A stretch of 64,000 nucleotides of DNA, from positions 7,130,001 through 7,194,000 of the forward strand of contig NZ_CP107880.1 of NCBI RefSeq assembly GCF_036013745.1, read 5' to 3'. Below are positions 1 through 9,991 of this stretch, piece after piece (within the stretch, counting starts at the first letter, position 1; the number at the start of each line of letters is the position of its first letter). This stretch comes from Streptomyces sp. NBC_00483. GTDB lineage: Bacteria; Actinomycetota; Actinomycetes; Streptomycetales; Streptomycetaceae. Under the pieces are notes generated by a model. It did not search any database. It was given only the letters and a program-made list of their open reading frames with translations, and was not told the origin of the DNA. The position numbers were made by a program, and so were the translations under genes.

Positions 1-440
1 AGGCGTTCGGCGCCCCGCTGAAGGAACTCCAGACCGTCGCCCACCAGGTCGCCGACATGTCGGTACGGGTCGAGTCCGCGCGCCTCATGGTCTACGCGGC
101 GGCGGCCGCGTACGACGAGGGCGCCCCGGATGTGCCGCGCCGCGCGGCCGCCGCGAAGCTCATCGCCACGGAGGCGGCCCAGCAAGTCGTCGACGCCGCG
201 GTGCAGTTGCACGGAGCGCGGGCGCTGCAACGCGGCCACGTCCTGGAGCACCTGTACCGCGAGGTCCGGGCGCCCCGCATCTACGAGGGCGCCTCCGAGG
301 TCCAACGAGCCATCATCGCCCGCGAGTTGTACAAGGAAAACAAGGAAAACAAGGAAAACAAGGAAAACAAGGAAAACAAGGGGAACAAGGAAAACAAGGA
401 AAACAAGGGGAACAAGGGGCACAAGGAGGAGACCTCGTGA
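1..440 (+). CDS. Acyl-CoA dehydrogenase, C-terminal part (5' end outside window)
   Basis: The frame is open from base 3, so only the last 145 residues are present. The sequence matches the C-terminal helical domain of flavin acyl-CoA dehydrogenases: a helix with [13 protein letters not shown], then [21 protein letters not shown], where the E of YEGAS sits at the position of the usual catalytic base. Homologues normally stop just after IIARELY; here ten tandem tripeptides (KEN, KGN, KGH) follow, encoded by a 9-bp DNA repeat at 333-422. The stop TGA overlaps the GTG start of the RidA gene, so the two are translationally coupled. Substrate cannot be told from this part. Family call is firm. Confidence 0.9.
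   Translation, partial: AFGAPLKELQTVAHQVADMSVRVESARLMVYAAAAAYDEGAPDVPRRAAAAKLIATEAAQQVVDAAVQLHGARALQRGHVLEHLYREVRAPRIYEGASEVQRAIIARELYKENKENKENKENKENKGNKENKENKGNKGHKEETS
333..422 (+). repeat. Ten tandem copies of a 9-bp unit (AAGGAAAAC type)
   Basis: Ten consecutive 9-bp units, mostly AAGGAAAAC with some AAGGGGAAC and one AAGGGGCAC, lie at the end of the acyl-CoA dehydrogenase gene. They are A-rich in a GC-rich genome. The unit length keeps the frame, so copy-number change would only lengthen or shorten a K-E/G-N tail. The last bases before the stop (AAGGAGGAG, 423-431) double as the ribosome binding site of the next gene. Confidence 0.95.
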
Positions 441-871
441 GCGGCAACAGCAGCAACGGCGGCAGCAACAGCAGCAACCTGCGGCGCATCAACCCGCCCG
501 AACTCTCCCCGTCCACCGGCTTCTCCCACGCCGTCGTCGCGACGGGTGGCCGCCTGGTGATGCTCGCGGGCCAGACGTCCCTGGACGCCGACGGCAAGGT
601 CGTGGGCGACACCCTCCCCGCACAGTTCACCCGCGCCCTGACGAACCTGCTCACCGCCCTGCGCGCGTCGGGCGGCGCGTCGGAACACCTGGCCCGCGTC
701 ACGGTCTACGCCACGGACGTGGCGGACTACCGGGAGAACGCCCGCGAACTCGGCCGGATCTGGCGCGAGTTGGCGGGCCGCGACTACCCGGCGATGGCCG
801 TGATCGGCGTCAGCCGCCTGTGGGACGAACAGGCCATGGTGGAAATCGACGGAGTAGCGGTACTTCCCTGA
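437..871 (+). CDS. RidA/YjgF-family protein (enamine/imine deaminase type)
   Basis: 144 residues. After a low-complexity N-terminus rich in N, S and G (about residues 3-14), the sequence follows the RidA fold: [33 protein letters not shown], then the [14 protein letters not shown] helix and [11 protein letters not shown], and it ends near [12 protein letters not shown]. RidA proteins hydrolyse reactive enamine or imine intermediates; many members of this subfamily lack a proven substrate. The GTG start overlaps the upstream TGA, with AAGGAGG about 6 bases before it. Pairing with an acyl-CoA dehydrogenase suggests a role in the same catabolic route, but that is inference. Confidence 0.85.
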   Translation: MSGNSSNGGSNSSNLRRINPPELSPSTGFSHAVVATGGRLVMLAGQTSLDADGKVVGDTLPAQFTRALTNLLTALRASGGASEHLARVTVYATDVADYRENARELGRIWRELAGRDYPAMAVIGVSRLWDEQAMVEIDGVAVLP

Positions 872-897
872 CACCGACCCGCATCTAGGGTCAGGGC

Positions 898-1743
898 ATG
901 ACGCAACAGACGGAACTCTCGGTGGACCTCTCCGTGGGCCCGATCGCGTACGAGGACTCGGGAGGCGACGGCACGACCGTCGTCCTCCTCCACGGGCTCG
1001 CCCAGAACGGCACGGTGTGGCGGCACGTCGTCGACGAACTCGGCACGTCCGTGCGGTGCGTCGTGCCCCACCTCCCGTACGGGAGTCAGCACACGCCCGT
1101 GCGCCCCGGCGCCCGGATCACCCCGCACTCCGTGGCCCTGCTCATCGGCGAGTTCGCCGACGCGCTCAAGCTGGGCGACGACACGGTGTTCGTGGAGAAC
1201 GACGCGGGCCGCCTCCAGCAGCTCGCAGCCGAACGCCCCGACCGGGTGGGGCGCATGGTCATCGCGGGCTGCGAGGCCTTCGACAACTATCCGCCGGGCC
1301 CGTCGGGCAAGCTCCTGGAGGTCATGTCCCGGGTCCCCGGCGGCATCTCACTGCTCGCGCGCACCCTGTCCGTCCGCCCCCTGCGCCGCATGCCCGGCAC
1401 GGGCTACGCGGTGATGTCGCAACGCCCGGTCCCGCACGAACTCATCGACCACTGGATCGAGCCCTTGCGCAAGGACCCGGCGGCACGAAAGCTCCTCCTC
1501 CACTACCTCCGCTCCAGTGTGAAGACGGAGATGATGGAGGCGGCGGACGCCCTGCGCACGTACGACCGTCCGGCCCTGGTGGTGTGGGGCAAACAGGACA
1601 AGATGATGCCCCTGGCCCACGGCCGCCGCCTCGCGGAACTGCTGCCGCAGGGGCGCCTGGTCGAACTGGACGACTGCGGCACGCTCATTCCCTTGGACCA
1701 GCCGAAGGCCTTGGCGGCGGCGATCCGGGAGTTCGTCGGATAG
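898..1743 (+). CDS. Alpha/beta-hydrolase, haloalkane-dehalogenase-like, no catalytic His at usual place
   Basis: 281 residues. The oxyanion-hole segment VVLLHGLAQNG is near residue 30. The nucleophile elbow reads VENDAG, placing Asp102 where many esterases have Ser, as in dehalogenase-like members. VVWGKQDKMMPL puts Asp234 at the charge-relay position. The C-terminal segment that normally carries the histidine reads DDCGTLIPLDQP, with Thr262 in place of His. Actinobacterial relatives with similar TLIP motifs exist to my recollection, so this may be a distinct subfamily rather than a dead enzyme. ATG start with a weak AGGG 7 bases upstream. Substrate unknown. Confidence 0.8.
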   Translation: MTQQTELSVDLSVGPIAYEDSGGDGTTVVLLHGLAQNGTVWRHVVDELGTSVRCVVPHLPYGSQHTPVRPGARITPHSVALLIGEFADALKLGDDTVFVENDAGRLQQLAAERPDRVGRMVIAGCEAFDNYPPGPSGKLLEVMSRVPGGISLLARTLSVRPLRRMPGTGYAVMSQRPVPHELIDHWIEPLRKDPAARKLLLHYLRSSVKTEMMEAADALRTYDRPALVVWGKQDKMMPLAHGRRLAELLPQGRLVELDDCGTLIPLDQPKALAAAIREFVG

Positions 1744-1783
1744 TTCCCCTGCACCGGTCCCAGGTGCACCGGTCCCAGGTCGC

Positions 1784-1826
1784 GGGGCTCCGCCCCGGGC
1801 CCCGCTGCTCAATCGCCGCAGGGGCT
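1784..1826. repeat. 43-bp dispersed intergenic palindromic repeat, copy 1
   Basis: A GC-rich segment that reappears, inverted, at 54505-54547 with 41 of 43 bases identical. It contains a small hairpin (GGGGCTCCGCCCC) and sits between convergent genes, so it may act as a terminator. Such elements are common between Streptomyces genes. Confidence 0.8.
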
Positions 1827-3247
1827 CAATCGGTCGCGAACGAGGTCGCGTCCCGGCCGGACGTCCCATCCGTGATCCACCAGTGCGTCGGATGCTCCCC
1901 GTACAAGGTGAAGAGCCCGTCCGCCGCCCACGCCAGGACCAGCTCCTCCTTGCCGTCGGCGTCGAAGTCACCCGCCTCGACCGGCCGTGCCCGACGCGCG
2001 TTGTCCGAGCGCTTCTTGCCGTCCACCTCCGCGGGCCCCTGCCGCAGCACGGGGATCCGCTCGTTCCCGTCGATCAGCGTCGCCCCGTCGTACGTGGCGA
2101 CGAGGATGCCGTCCCGCCCGTCCCCGTCCGGATCCGCGGCGACGTACCCGCCGGGGCCGTAGTCGCCGTGCCGCCCCTTGCCGGGCTCGGGCAGCTTGTA
2201 CGTCTCCGGGGCCCCGCCCCCGCCAGGGTACACCGCCAACGACCCGTCCACGTCGGCCGCTTCCGTCTCGGAGCCGGGCTCGTCGTTGCGGCTGCCGTCG
2301 TCACCCACGGCCAGGTCCCGCCGCCCGTCCCCGTCGAAATCGCCGAAGGCGTGCGCGTTGCCCGCGCGCAGCTCGCGGCCCTGGCCCGTGCGCGGGTCGG
2401 CGTACAGCGTGCTGGTCGTCTGCTCCCCGTCGCCCACTACGCGGGCCAGAAGCCCGGTGACACGCGGCTTGCCGGTCGGGTCGATGTCGTCCGCCACCAG
2501 GTCGATGCCGTGTCCGGGCAGTGAACCGGTGCGGGCCGGCGCGCCCGAGCGGTCGAAGGGGCCGTACAGGATGTGCGCCTTCGTGCCGTTCTCGCCGAGG
2601 CCCGCCAGATCGTGGTGGCCGTCCCCGTCGAAGTCGCCACGCGTGAGACCGTCCAGGCCCAAATGTGCTGCGGTGGAGGGGAGTTGGATAGGGGTGGCCG
2701 TACGTCCCTCCTCGCCGGGGCCGGTCGGCGTGCCCCACGCCACGTAGGGGACGTGGCGATAGTCGCCGCTGCGATCGCCGGACTCCTCGGCCACGGTGGT
2801 GACGAGATCGGGGAACCCGTCCCCGTCGAGGTCGGCCGTGGTCACGTTCTCCGCGGCGATGTTCTCCTCGGGCCCCTGGTCGGCAAGGTTCGAGCGCGGA
2901 ATCCCGAGGTCCGACCGCCCGTACACGGTGCGCGTTGTCGGGTCGAGCCCGCGGGCGGAGCCGAAGATGACGCCGACCCGCTCGTCGCGCTCATGCGTGT
3001 CCGGGTTCACGTGCGCCGCGACGGGCACGAGGAGGTCCCGGTGCCCGTCGCCATTGAGGTCGTCGGGGTCCTTGGACCCCTTCCCTGCCGCCGGGGCCCG
3101 GCTGGCCGAGGGCTCCTGGGGCACCCCGCCACTGCCCCCGCCGGACGCGGACGGCTTGGATTCCGGCGCGCCGTGCCCGGTCCCGCAACCGGCGAGCAGA
3201 ACCAGGGAGGCGCACGCGGCGAGGGCGGCGGCGGAGGGACGCTTCAT
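1826..3247 (-). CDS. FG-GAP/VCBS repeat lipoprotein
   Basis: 473 residues. The N-terminus is a lipoprotein signal peptide ending in the lipobox LLAGC (Cys about residue 21), followed by a Ser/Gly/Pro-rich linker. The rest holds at least six FG-GAP type calcium-binding loops of the DxDGDG pattern, such as DLNGDGHRDLLV, DLDGDGFPDLV, DFDGDGHHDLAG and DFDGDGRRDLAVG, as expected for an integrin-alpha-like beta-propeller on the outer face of the membrane. No catalytic motif is visible. Role is probably binding or scaffolding at the cell surface, which is inference. Monocistronic, convergent with the hydrolase gene; ribosome binding site GAAGGTGGG precedes the ATG. Confidence 0.85.
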   Translation of the reverse strand: MKRPSAAALAACASLVLLAGCGTGHGAPESKPSASGGGSGGVPQEPSASRAPAAGKGSKDPDDLNGDGHRDLLVPVAAHVNPDTHERDERVGVIFGSARGLDPTTRTVYGRSDLGIPRSNLADQGPEENIAAENVTTADLDGDGFPDLVTTVAEESGDRSGDYRHVPYVAWGTPTGPGEEGRTATPIQLPSTAAHLGLDGLTRGDFDGDGHHDLAGLGENGTKAHILYGPFDRSGAPARTGSLPGHGIDLVADDIDPTGKPRVTGLLARVVGDGEQTTSTLYADPRTGQGRELRAGNAHAFGDFDGDGRRDLAVGDDGSRNDEPGSETEAADVDGSLAVYPGGGGAPETYKLPEPGKGRHGDYGPGGYVAADPDGDGRDGILVATYDGATLIDGNERIPVLRQGPAEVDGKKRSDNARRARPVEAGDFDADGKEELVLAWAADGLFTLYGEHPTHWWITDGTSGRDATSFATD

Positions 3248-3304
3248 GCGCCCACCTTCACACCCCGTCCACCCAAAGGGCAGACGGGAGTTGAAGGCCA
3301 GGGA

Positions 3305-4834
3305 TCAGATGTCCCGGAACGTCTCGATCTGCGCGCCGACGGAGTTGAGCCGCTCCGCCAGCTCCTCGTAACCGCGGTTGATCACGTACACGTTGCGCAG
3401 CACCGACGTGCCCTCGGCCGCCATCATCGCCAGCAGCACGACCACGGCGGGACGCAGCGCCGGCGGGCACATCATCTCGGCGGCACGCCACCGCGTCGGC
3501 CCCTCGACCAACACCCGGTGCGGGTCGAGGAGTTGGAGGCGGCCGCCGAGCCGGTTCAGGTCGGTCAGATAGATCGCCCGGTTGTCGTACACCCAGTCGT
3601 GGATGAGGGTCTTGCCCTGCGCCGACGCCGCGATCGCCGCGAAGAACGGCACGTTGTCGATGTTCAGACCGGGGAACGGCATCGGGTGGATCTTGTCGAT
3701 CGGCGCTTCGAGCTTCGACGGGCGGACCGTGAGGTCGATGAGGCGCGTGCGCCCGTTGTCGGCCGGGTACTCCGCCGAGCGGTCGTGGTCGAGGCCCATC
3801 TCCTCCAGGACCGCCAGCTCGATCTCCAGGAACTCGACCGGCACGCGCTTGACCGTGAGTTCGGACTGCGTGACGACGGCCGCGGTCAGCAGGCTCATCG
3901 CCTCGACCGGGTCCTCGGACGGCGAGTAGTCCACGTCGACGTCGATGTGCGGCACGCCGTGCACGGTCAGTGTCGTCGTGCCGACGCCCTCGACCTCGAC
4001 GCCCAGCGCCTCCAGGAAGAAGCACAGGTCCTGGACCATGTAGTTGGACGAGGCGTTGCGGATGATCGTCGTGCCGTCGGCGCGGGCCGCGGCGAGCAGC
4101 GCGTTCTCCGTCACGGTGTCGCCGCGCTCGGTCAGCACGATGGGGCGGTCCGGCGCGACGTCCGGGTGGACCTCCGCGTGGTAGAGCCCCTCGGTCGCCG
4201 TGATGTCGAGGCCGAAGCGGCGCAGCGCGATCATGTGCGGCTCGATCGTGCGGGTGCCGAGGTCGCAGCCGCCCGCGTACGGCAGCTTGAAGCGGTCCAT
4301 GCGGTGAAGGAGCGGGCCGAGGAACATGATGATCGAGCGGGTGCGGCGCGCGGCCTCCGCGTCGATGGCGTTCATGTCGAGCTCGGCGGGCGGCACGATC
4401 TCGAGGTCCGCGCCGTCGTTGATCCAGCGGGTGCGGACGCCGATCGAGCCGAGTACCTCCAGGAGGCGGTACACCTCCTCGATGCGGGCGACCCGGCGCA
4501 GCACGGTGCGGCCCTTGTTGAGCAGCGAGGCGCACAGCAGCGCCACGCACGCGTTCTTGCTCGTCTTGACCTCGATCGAACCCGACAGCCGGCGTCCGCC
4601 GACCACGCGCAGGTGCATCGGTCCCGCGTACCCGAGGGAGACGATTTCACTGTCGAGAGCTTCGCCAATTCGAGCGATCATCTCAAGGCTGATGTTTTGG
4701 TTCCCGCGCTCGATGCGGTTCACCGCGCTCTGGCTGGTGTTGAGCGCCTCCGCAAGCTGCGACTGCGTCCAGCCCCGGTGCTGGCGGGCGTCGCGGATGA
4801 GCTTGCCGATACGTTCGAGGTAGTCGTCTGCCAT
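3305..4834 (-). CDS. MurA-like UDP-GlcNAc 1-carboxyvinyltransferase with N-terminal XRE helix-turn-helix
   Basis: 509 residues, about 90 longer than ordinary MurA. Residues 12-62 form an XRE/Cro-type helix-turn-helix (GWTQSQLAEALNTSQSAVNRIERG). From about residue 74 the EPSP-synthase fold begins. SKNACVAL gives Lys93-Asn94, matching the substrate-binding KN pair of MurA, and GGCDLGTRT places Cys190 at the position of the PEP-attacking cysteine, so catalysis may be retained. MurA transfers enolpyruvate from PEP to UDP-GlcNAc in peptidoglycan synthesis; streptomycetes have a second, ordinary murA elsewhere. No Shine-Dalgarno precedes the ATG; a TAAACT box ends 6 bases before it, so the mRNA may be leaderless. 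A palindrome overlaps the promoter and suggests autoregulation through the HTH domain. Confidence 0.88.
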   Translation of the reverse strand: MADDYLERIGKLIRDARQHRGWTQSQLAEALNTSQSAVNRIERGNQNISLEMIARIGEALDSEIVSLGYAGPMHLRVVGGRRLSGSIEVKTSKNACVALLCASLLNKGRTVLRRVARIEEVYRLLEVLGSIGVRTRWINDGADLEIVPPAELDMNAIDAEAARRTRSIIMFLGPLLHRMDRFKLPYAGGCDLGTRTIEPHMIALRRFGLDITATEGLYHAEVHPDVAPDRPIVLTERGDTVTENALLAAARADGTTIIRNASSNYMVQDLCFFLEALGVEVEGVGTTTLTVHGVPHIDVDVDYSPSEDPVEAMSLLTAAVVTQSELTVKRVPVEFLEIELAVLEEMGLDHDRSAEYPADNGRTRLIDLTVRPSKLEAPIDKIHPMPFPGLNIDNVPFFAAIAASAQGKTLIHDWVYDNRAIYLTDLNRLGGRLQLLDPHRVLVEGPTRWRAAEMMCPPALRPAVVVLLAMMAAEGTSVLRNVYVINRGYEELAERLNSVGAQIETFRDI

Positions 4835-4843
4835 AGCGGCAGT

Positions 4844-4861
4844 TTATCTCAAATATGAGAT
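4844..4861. promoter_or_regulatory. Palindrome TTATCTC-N6-GAGAT in the promoter of the HTH-MurA gene
   Basis: On the plus strand TTATCTC, six bases and GAGAT; the inner perfect arms are ATCTCA (4846-4851) and TGAGAT (4856-4861). It lies just upstream of the putative -10 of the leftward gene. The same 7-6-5 architecture recurs at 5334-5351 before acnA. A likely operator, with the HTH domain of the adjacent MurA-like protein as one candidate binder. Confidence 0.6.
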
Positions 4862-4934
4862 GTTGCATGCCGGTGGGGCCATGTGGAGGAGTGCCCTCCA
4901 TGTGACCCCAGTGGACTCGGTGGCCTCGGCGGCC

Positions 4935-5150
4935 TCAGTGGCCTGCGTGACCTCGACGGCGCCGGGTGGTCCGGGTGCGGCGCCAGCCGAAGGGGCCCGG
5001 CAGGTCCATGGAGGTGGTTCGGCGGCCGGTGCTGCTGTGGGTCCGCTTCGGGCCGTGCGGCCCGCCGGTGGTGATCGACCAGGACCGGCGATTGATGTTG
5101 AGGCGCACGCCGGGAAGGATGCGGAAGCTCTTGCGGAAGGTGAGTGCCAT
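4935..5150 (-). CDS. Small DUF4236-like protein
   Basis: 71 residues starting MALTFRKSFRILPGVRLNIN, which matches the conserved N-terminal core of DUF4236 (RFRKS, PGVRLN, then a Ser/Gly stretch, here SITTGGPHG). The function of this family is not known. The ATG at 5150 is preferred over an upstream in-frame start because GAGGGGGG lies about 7 bases before it and the family core begins at once. The C-terminal third is Arg/Thr rich. It sits alone between the HTH-MurA gene and acnA. Confidence 0.65.
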   Translation of the reverse strand: MALTFRKSFRILPGVRLNINRRSWSITTGGPHGPKRTHSSTGRRTTSMDLPGPFGWRRTRTTRRRRGHAGH

Positions 5151-5333
5151 GAGTGTGCCCCCCTCTTCGGTGGAGCTCTCCGAGTACCCGCGCCCGCCCG
5201 GATCAGTCGCCGGGTCGCCGGATCGGTCGCCGTACCCACTGGCCCGCATCCGGTCCGCGTACGACCATGGGGGGAGCGCGCACGGGTATGTGCACGGTGG
5301 CGCTTGAAGGCACCACCGAGTGATGTATTAGAG

Positions 5334-5352
5334 TTATCTCGACATCGAGATA
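5334..5352. promoter_or_regulatory. Perfect 8-2-8 palindrome upstream of acnA
   Basis: TATCTCGA-CA-TCGAGATA at 5335-5352, preceded by T, so it also reads TTATCTC-N6-GAGAT, the same frame as the site at 4844-4861. It lies about 140 bases before the acnA start. S. coelicolor aconitase is reported to be controlled by the MarR-type regulator TamR; this palindrome could be its site or that of the neighbouring HTH-MurA protein. Confidence 0.6.
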
Positions 5353-5407
5353 TCTACCGAGGCGCTCCGTGGCCGCACGGTATCGAGGGTCGGACGGTAA
5401 GGCATAC

Positions 5408-8207
<2,800 letters not shown>

Positions 8208-8226
8208 GCAGGTCAGTAACGCAGTT

Positions 8227-8256
8227 GGGCCGCGATCCCCGTGGGGGTCGCGGCCC
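8227..8256 (+). terminator. Terminator of acnA
   Basis: Arms 8227-8240 and 8243-8256 pair over 14 bp with one G-U wobble, 19 bases after the acnA stop. No strong T-run follows, as is normal in Streptomyces. Confidence 0.8.
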
Positions 8257-8271
8257 TTCGCGTTCCGCGAT

Positions 8272-8514
8272 TCAGCGGTTCGCGCCGCGCAGGAACGCGG
8301 TCCACGCCTCCGGCGCGACGGTGAAGTGCGGGCCGCCGTCGGCGTTCTTGGAGTCGCGGACGTGGACGGCGGTGGGGTGGGTGGCGACCTCTACGCAGGC
8401 GCCACCTTCGTCGCCGCTGTAGCTCGACTTCCGCCAGGCGTAGGCGACTTCGAGGCAGGCGCCACCTTCGCTGCCGCTGTAGCTCGACTTGAACCAGGTC
8501 AATGCGGTGGTCAT
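8272..8514 (-). CDS. DUF397 protein with two tandem modules
   Basis: 80 residues. The DUF397 signature occurs twice: WFKSSYSGSEGGACLEVA (residues 7-24) and WRKSSYSGDEGGACVEVA (27-44), followed by the normal tail VRDSKNADGGPHFTVAPEAW. Usually one module is present; here the first half has been duplicated, and the DNA is also nearly repeated. DUF397 proteins are small actinobacterial partners of XRE/DUF5753 regulators and are thought to act as their antagonists or toxin-like partners; the mechanism here is inference. The ATG overlaps the stop of the regulator gene by four bases, so the two are coupled. Confidence 0.9.
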   Translation of the reverse strand: MTTALTWFKSSYSGSEGGACLEVAYAWRKSSYSGDEGGACVEVATHPTAVHVRDSKNADGGPHFTVAPEAWTAFLRGANR

Positions 8515-9335
8515 AGCTCTCCTAGCAGCCGGTCCAGCAGGCCCACGGACTGCTCGGGCGTCAGGGCCTGTGATCGCAGCATCGCATACTTGCACGCCAG
8601 GGAGGACACCTCGCTGGGGTCGCAAACCCACTGGCTGCCGCGCTGGGACTCGGTGTACGCAAGGTGCTGGTGCTCCGGTGTCTCCAGGAGGATGAAGGCA
8701 CCGTTGAGCCCGGCATGCGTGGGTGCGTCGAGCGGCAGGAACTGGAGTGCCAAGCCCGGGAGTTCGGCGCACGCCCGCAGGTGCCGGAGCTGCTCCGCTC
8801 GTGCCAGTGGGTCGAGGTACGCCAGCTTGAGCGCCGCCTCCCAGACGACGAAGCTGAGCGTCGGCGGGCACTTGCGATGCAGGACCTCCTGCCGCTGTAC
8901 GCGCGCGGCCGTCTTGGTCTCGATCTCGTCCTCGTCGTACGCCGGGACCCGGTTGCGCAGCACCGTGCGGGCGCAGTCCTCGGTCTGGAGGATGCCCGGC
9001 ACGGTCAGGACGTCGTACCAGGACAGCGCGATGGCCTCCCGCTCGTGCGCCATGTACGACTCCGCCCACAACGGAAACTGGTCCACCTCCGGCATCGCCG
9101 CCACCGCCGCGGCCAACGCCCCCTTGGTCTCAAGGAGTTGGTCCATCGAAGCCGCCAGCTTCGGTACCAGCGGGCGGCGCGCCTGCTCGATCGCCGCGAT
9201 CGTCGACTCGGCCACTATCAGCCGCTCCGCGAGCGCCGCCTGCGTGTAACCGGCGGCCTTCCGGAAGAGGGCGACGAGGTCGGCGACCAGCCTCATCGCC
9301 GACGGATTCTTCGGCGGATGTTGCGCAGGGCTCAT
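8511..9335 (-). CDS. XRE-family regulator with DUF5753 domain
   Basis: 274 residues. The helix-turn-helix is at about residues 15-70 (AALAERLIVAESTIAAIEQARRP). The remainder is DUF5753, including WYDVLTVPGILQTEDCARTVL and LQFLPLDAPTHAGLNGAFILL. This is the Scr1/BldB-associated regulator type found throughout streptomycetes beside DUF397 genes and HATPase genes. The ATG at 9335 is preferred, with GGGAG about 10 bases upstream; an in-frame start 30 codons earlier lacks a ribosome binding site. Divergent from the ATPase gene across an intergenic palindrome, which is a plausible operator for this protein. Confidence 0.9.
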   Translation of the reverse strand: MSPAQHPPKNPSAMRLVADLVALFRKAAGYTQAALAERLIVAESTIAAIEQARRPLVPKLAASMDQLLETKGALAAAVAAMPEVDQFPLWAESYMAHEREAIALSWYDVLTVPGILQTEDCARTVLRNRVPAYDEDEIETKTAARVQRQEVLHRKCPPTLSFVVWEAALKLAYLDPLARAEQLRHLRACAELPGLALQFLPLDAPTHAGLNGAFILLETPEHQHLAYTESQRGSQWVCDPSEVSSLACKYAMLRSQALTPEQSVGLLDRLLGEL

Positions 9336-9378
9336 GACGGGCAATCTCCCCGCCCCCGTTCTTTCTTGACCCCACTCG

Positions 9379-9405
9379 AACCCCGACAAAAAATCTGTCG
9401 GGGTT
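9379..9405. promoter_or_regulatory. 10-bp inverted repeat between XRE regulator and ATPase genes
   Basis: AACCCCGACA (9379-9388), a 7-base A-rich spacer, then TGTCGGGGTT (9396-9405), a perfect inverted repeat midway between divergent genes. Position and symmetry suggest an operator, most simply for the adjacent XRE protein. No stop codon lies nearby on either strand, which argues against a terminator. Confidence 0.65.
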
Positions 9406-9448
9406 GATTCACTGTTGCCAGTCAATCACTCTCCGCAACATTCCACTT

Positions 9449-9991
9449 GTGAACCTGGAACCCCGCGAGCACTTCTACCGCCGCGAACGCCAATCCGTCC
9501 CCGCCGCCCGGGAGTTCACCCGCGCCGCGCTTGCCGACTGGGGCGTGGGGGACGACCGCGCGCACGACGTCCTGCTGTGCGTCAGCGAACTCGCCACCAA
9601 CGCCCTCCTGCACGGCGTCCCGCCCGGCCGCGGCTACCTCCTGCGCCTCCTGCCCCACGCGGATGCGCTTCGCGTCGAGGTCCACGACAGCGGCAACGGC
9701 GTGCCGCACATGGTGCGGCCGGACGAGGGTGGCCGGGGGCTGATCCTCGTCGAGGCGCTCGCGGACACGTGGGGCGTGGGGGAGCGGGACCCCGGCAAGG
9801 TGGTGTGGTGTGAGTTCGGGCATCTGGTGCCCCGGCCTCGTACACGTAAAGTAGGAGACACGTGGGCGACGGGGGTGAGCGGTGGAACTGGGCGCAATGG
9901 GGCTGAAGCTCGCGTCCTCGGTGGTGGTGCCGCTGCTGAAGCGGTTCGTGCTGCCTCCGGCGAAGGTGGCGGGAGCCGAGTTCCCCGGTGA
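9449..9991 (+). CDS. ATP-binding protein, HATPase_c (RsbW/anti-sigma-type)
   Basis: 180 residues. GHKL ATPase motifs are clear: N-box SELATNALLHG (Asn51), G1 box DSGNG (Asp80) and G2 box GGRGLILV (about 94-101). Such single-domain proteins in Streptomyces are anti-sigma-factor or regulatory kinases that usually sit next to XRE/DUF397 pairs, as here. The GTG at 9449 has no ribosome binding site and may be leaderless. The domain is complete by about residue 130; the remaining 50 residues are Gly/Ala-rich, and 110 bases overlap the start of the NACHT gene in another frame, so the tail may be an accident of a lost stop. Confidence 0.85.
   Translation: MNLEPREHFYRRERQSVPAAREFTRAALADWGVGDDRAHDVLLCVSELATNALLHGVPPGRGYLLRLLPHADALRVEVHDSGNGVPHMVRPDEGGRGLILVEALADTWGVGERDPGKVVWCEFGHLVPRPRTRKVGDTWATGVSGGTGRNGAEARVLGGGAAAEAVRAASGEGGGSRVPR

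Noticed and set aside
333..422. Possible CRISPR array because of short regular repeats
   Set aside because: The units are contiguous 9-mers without spacers, inside a reading frame.
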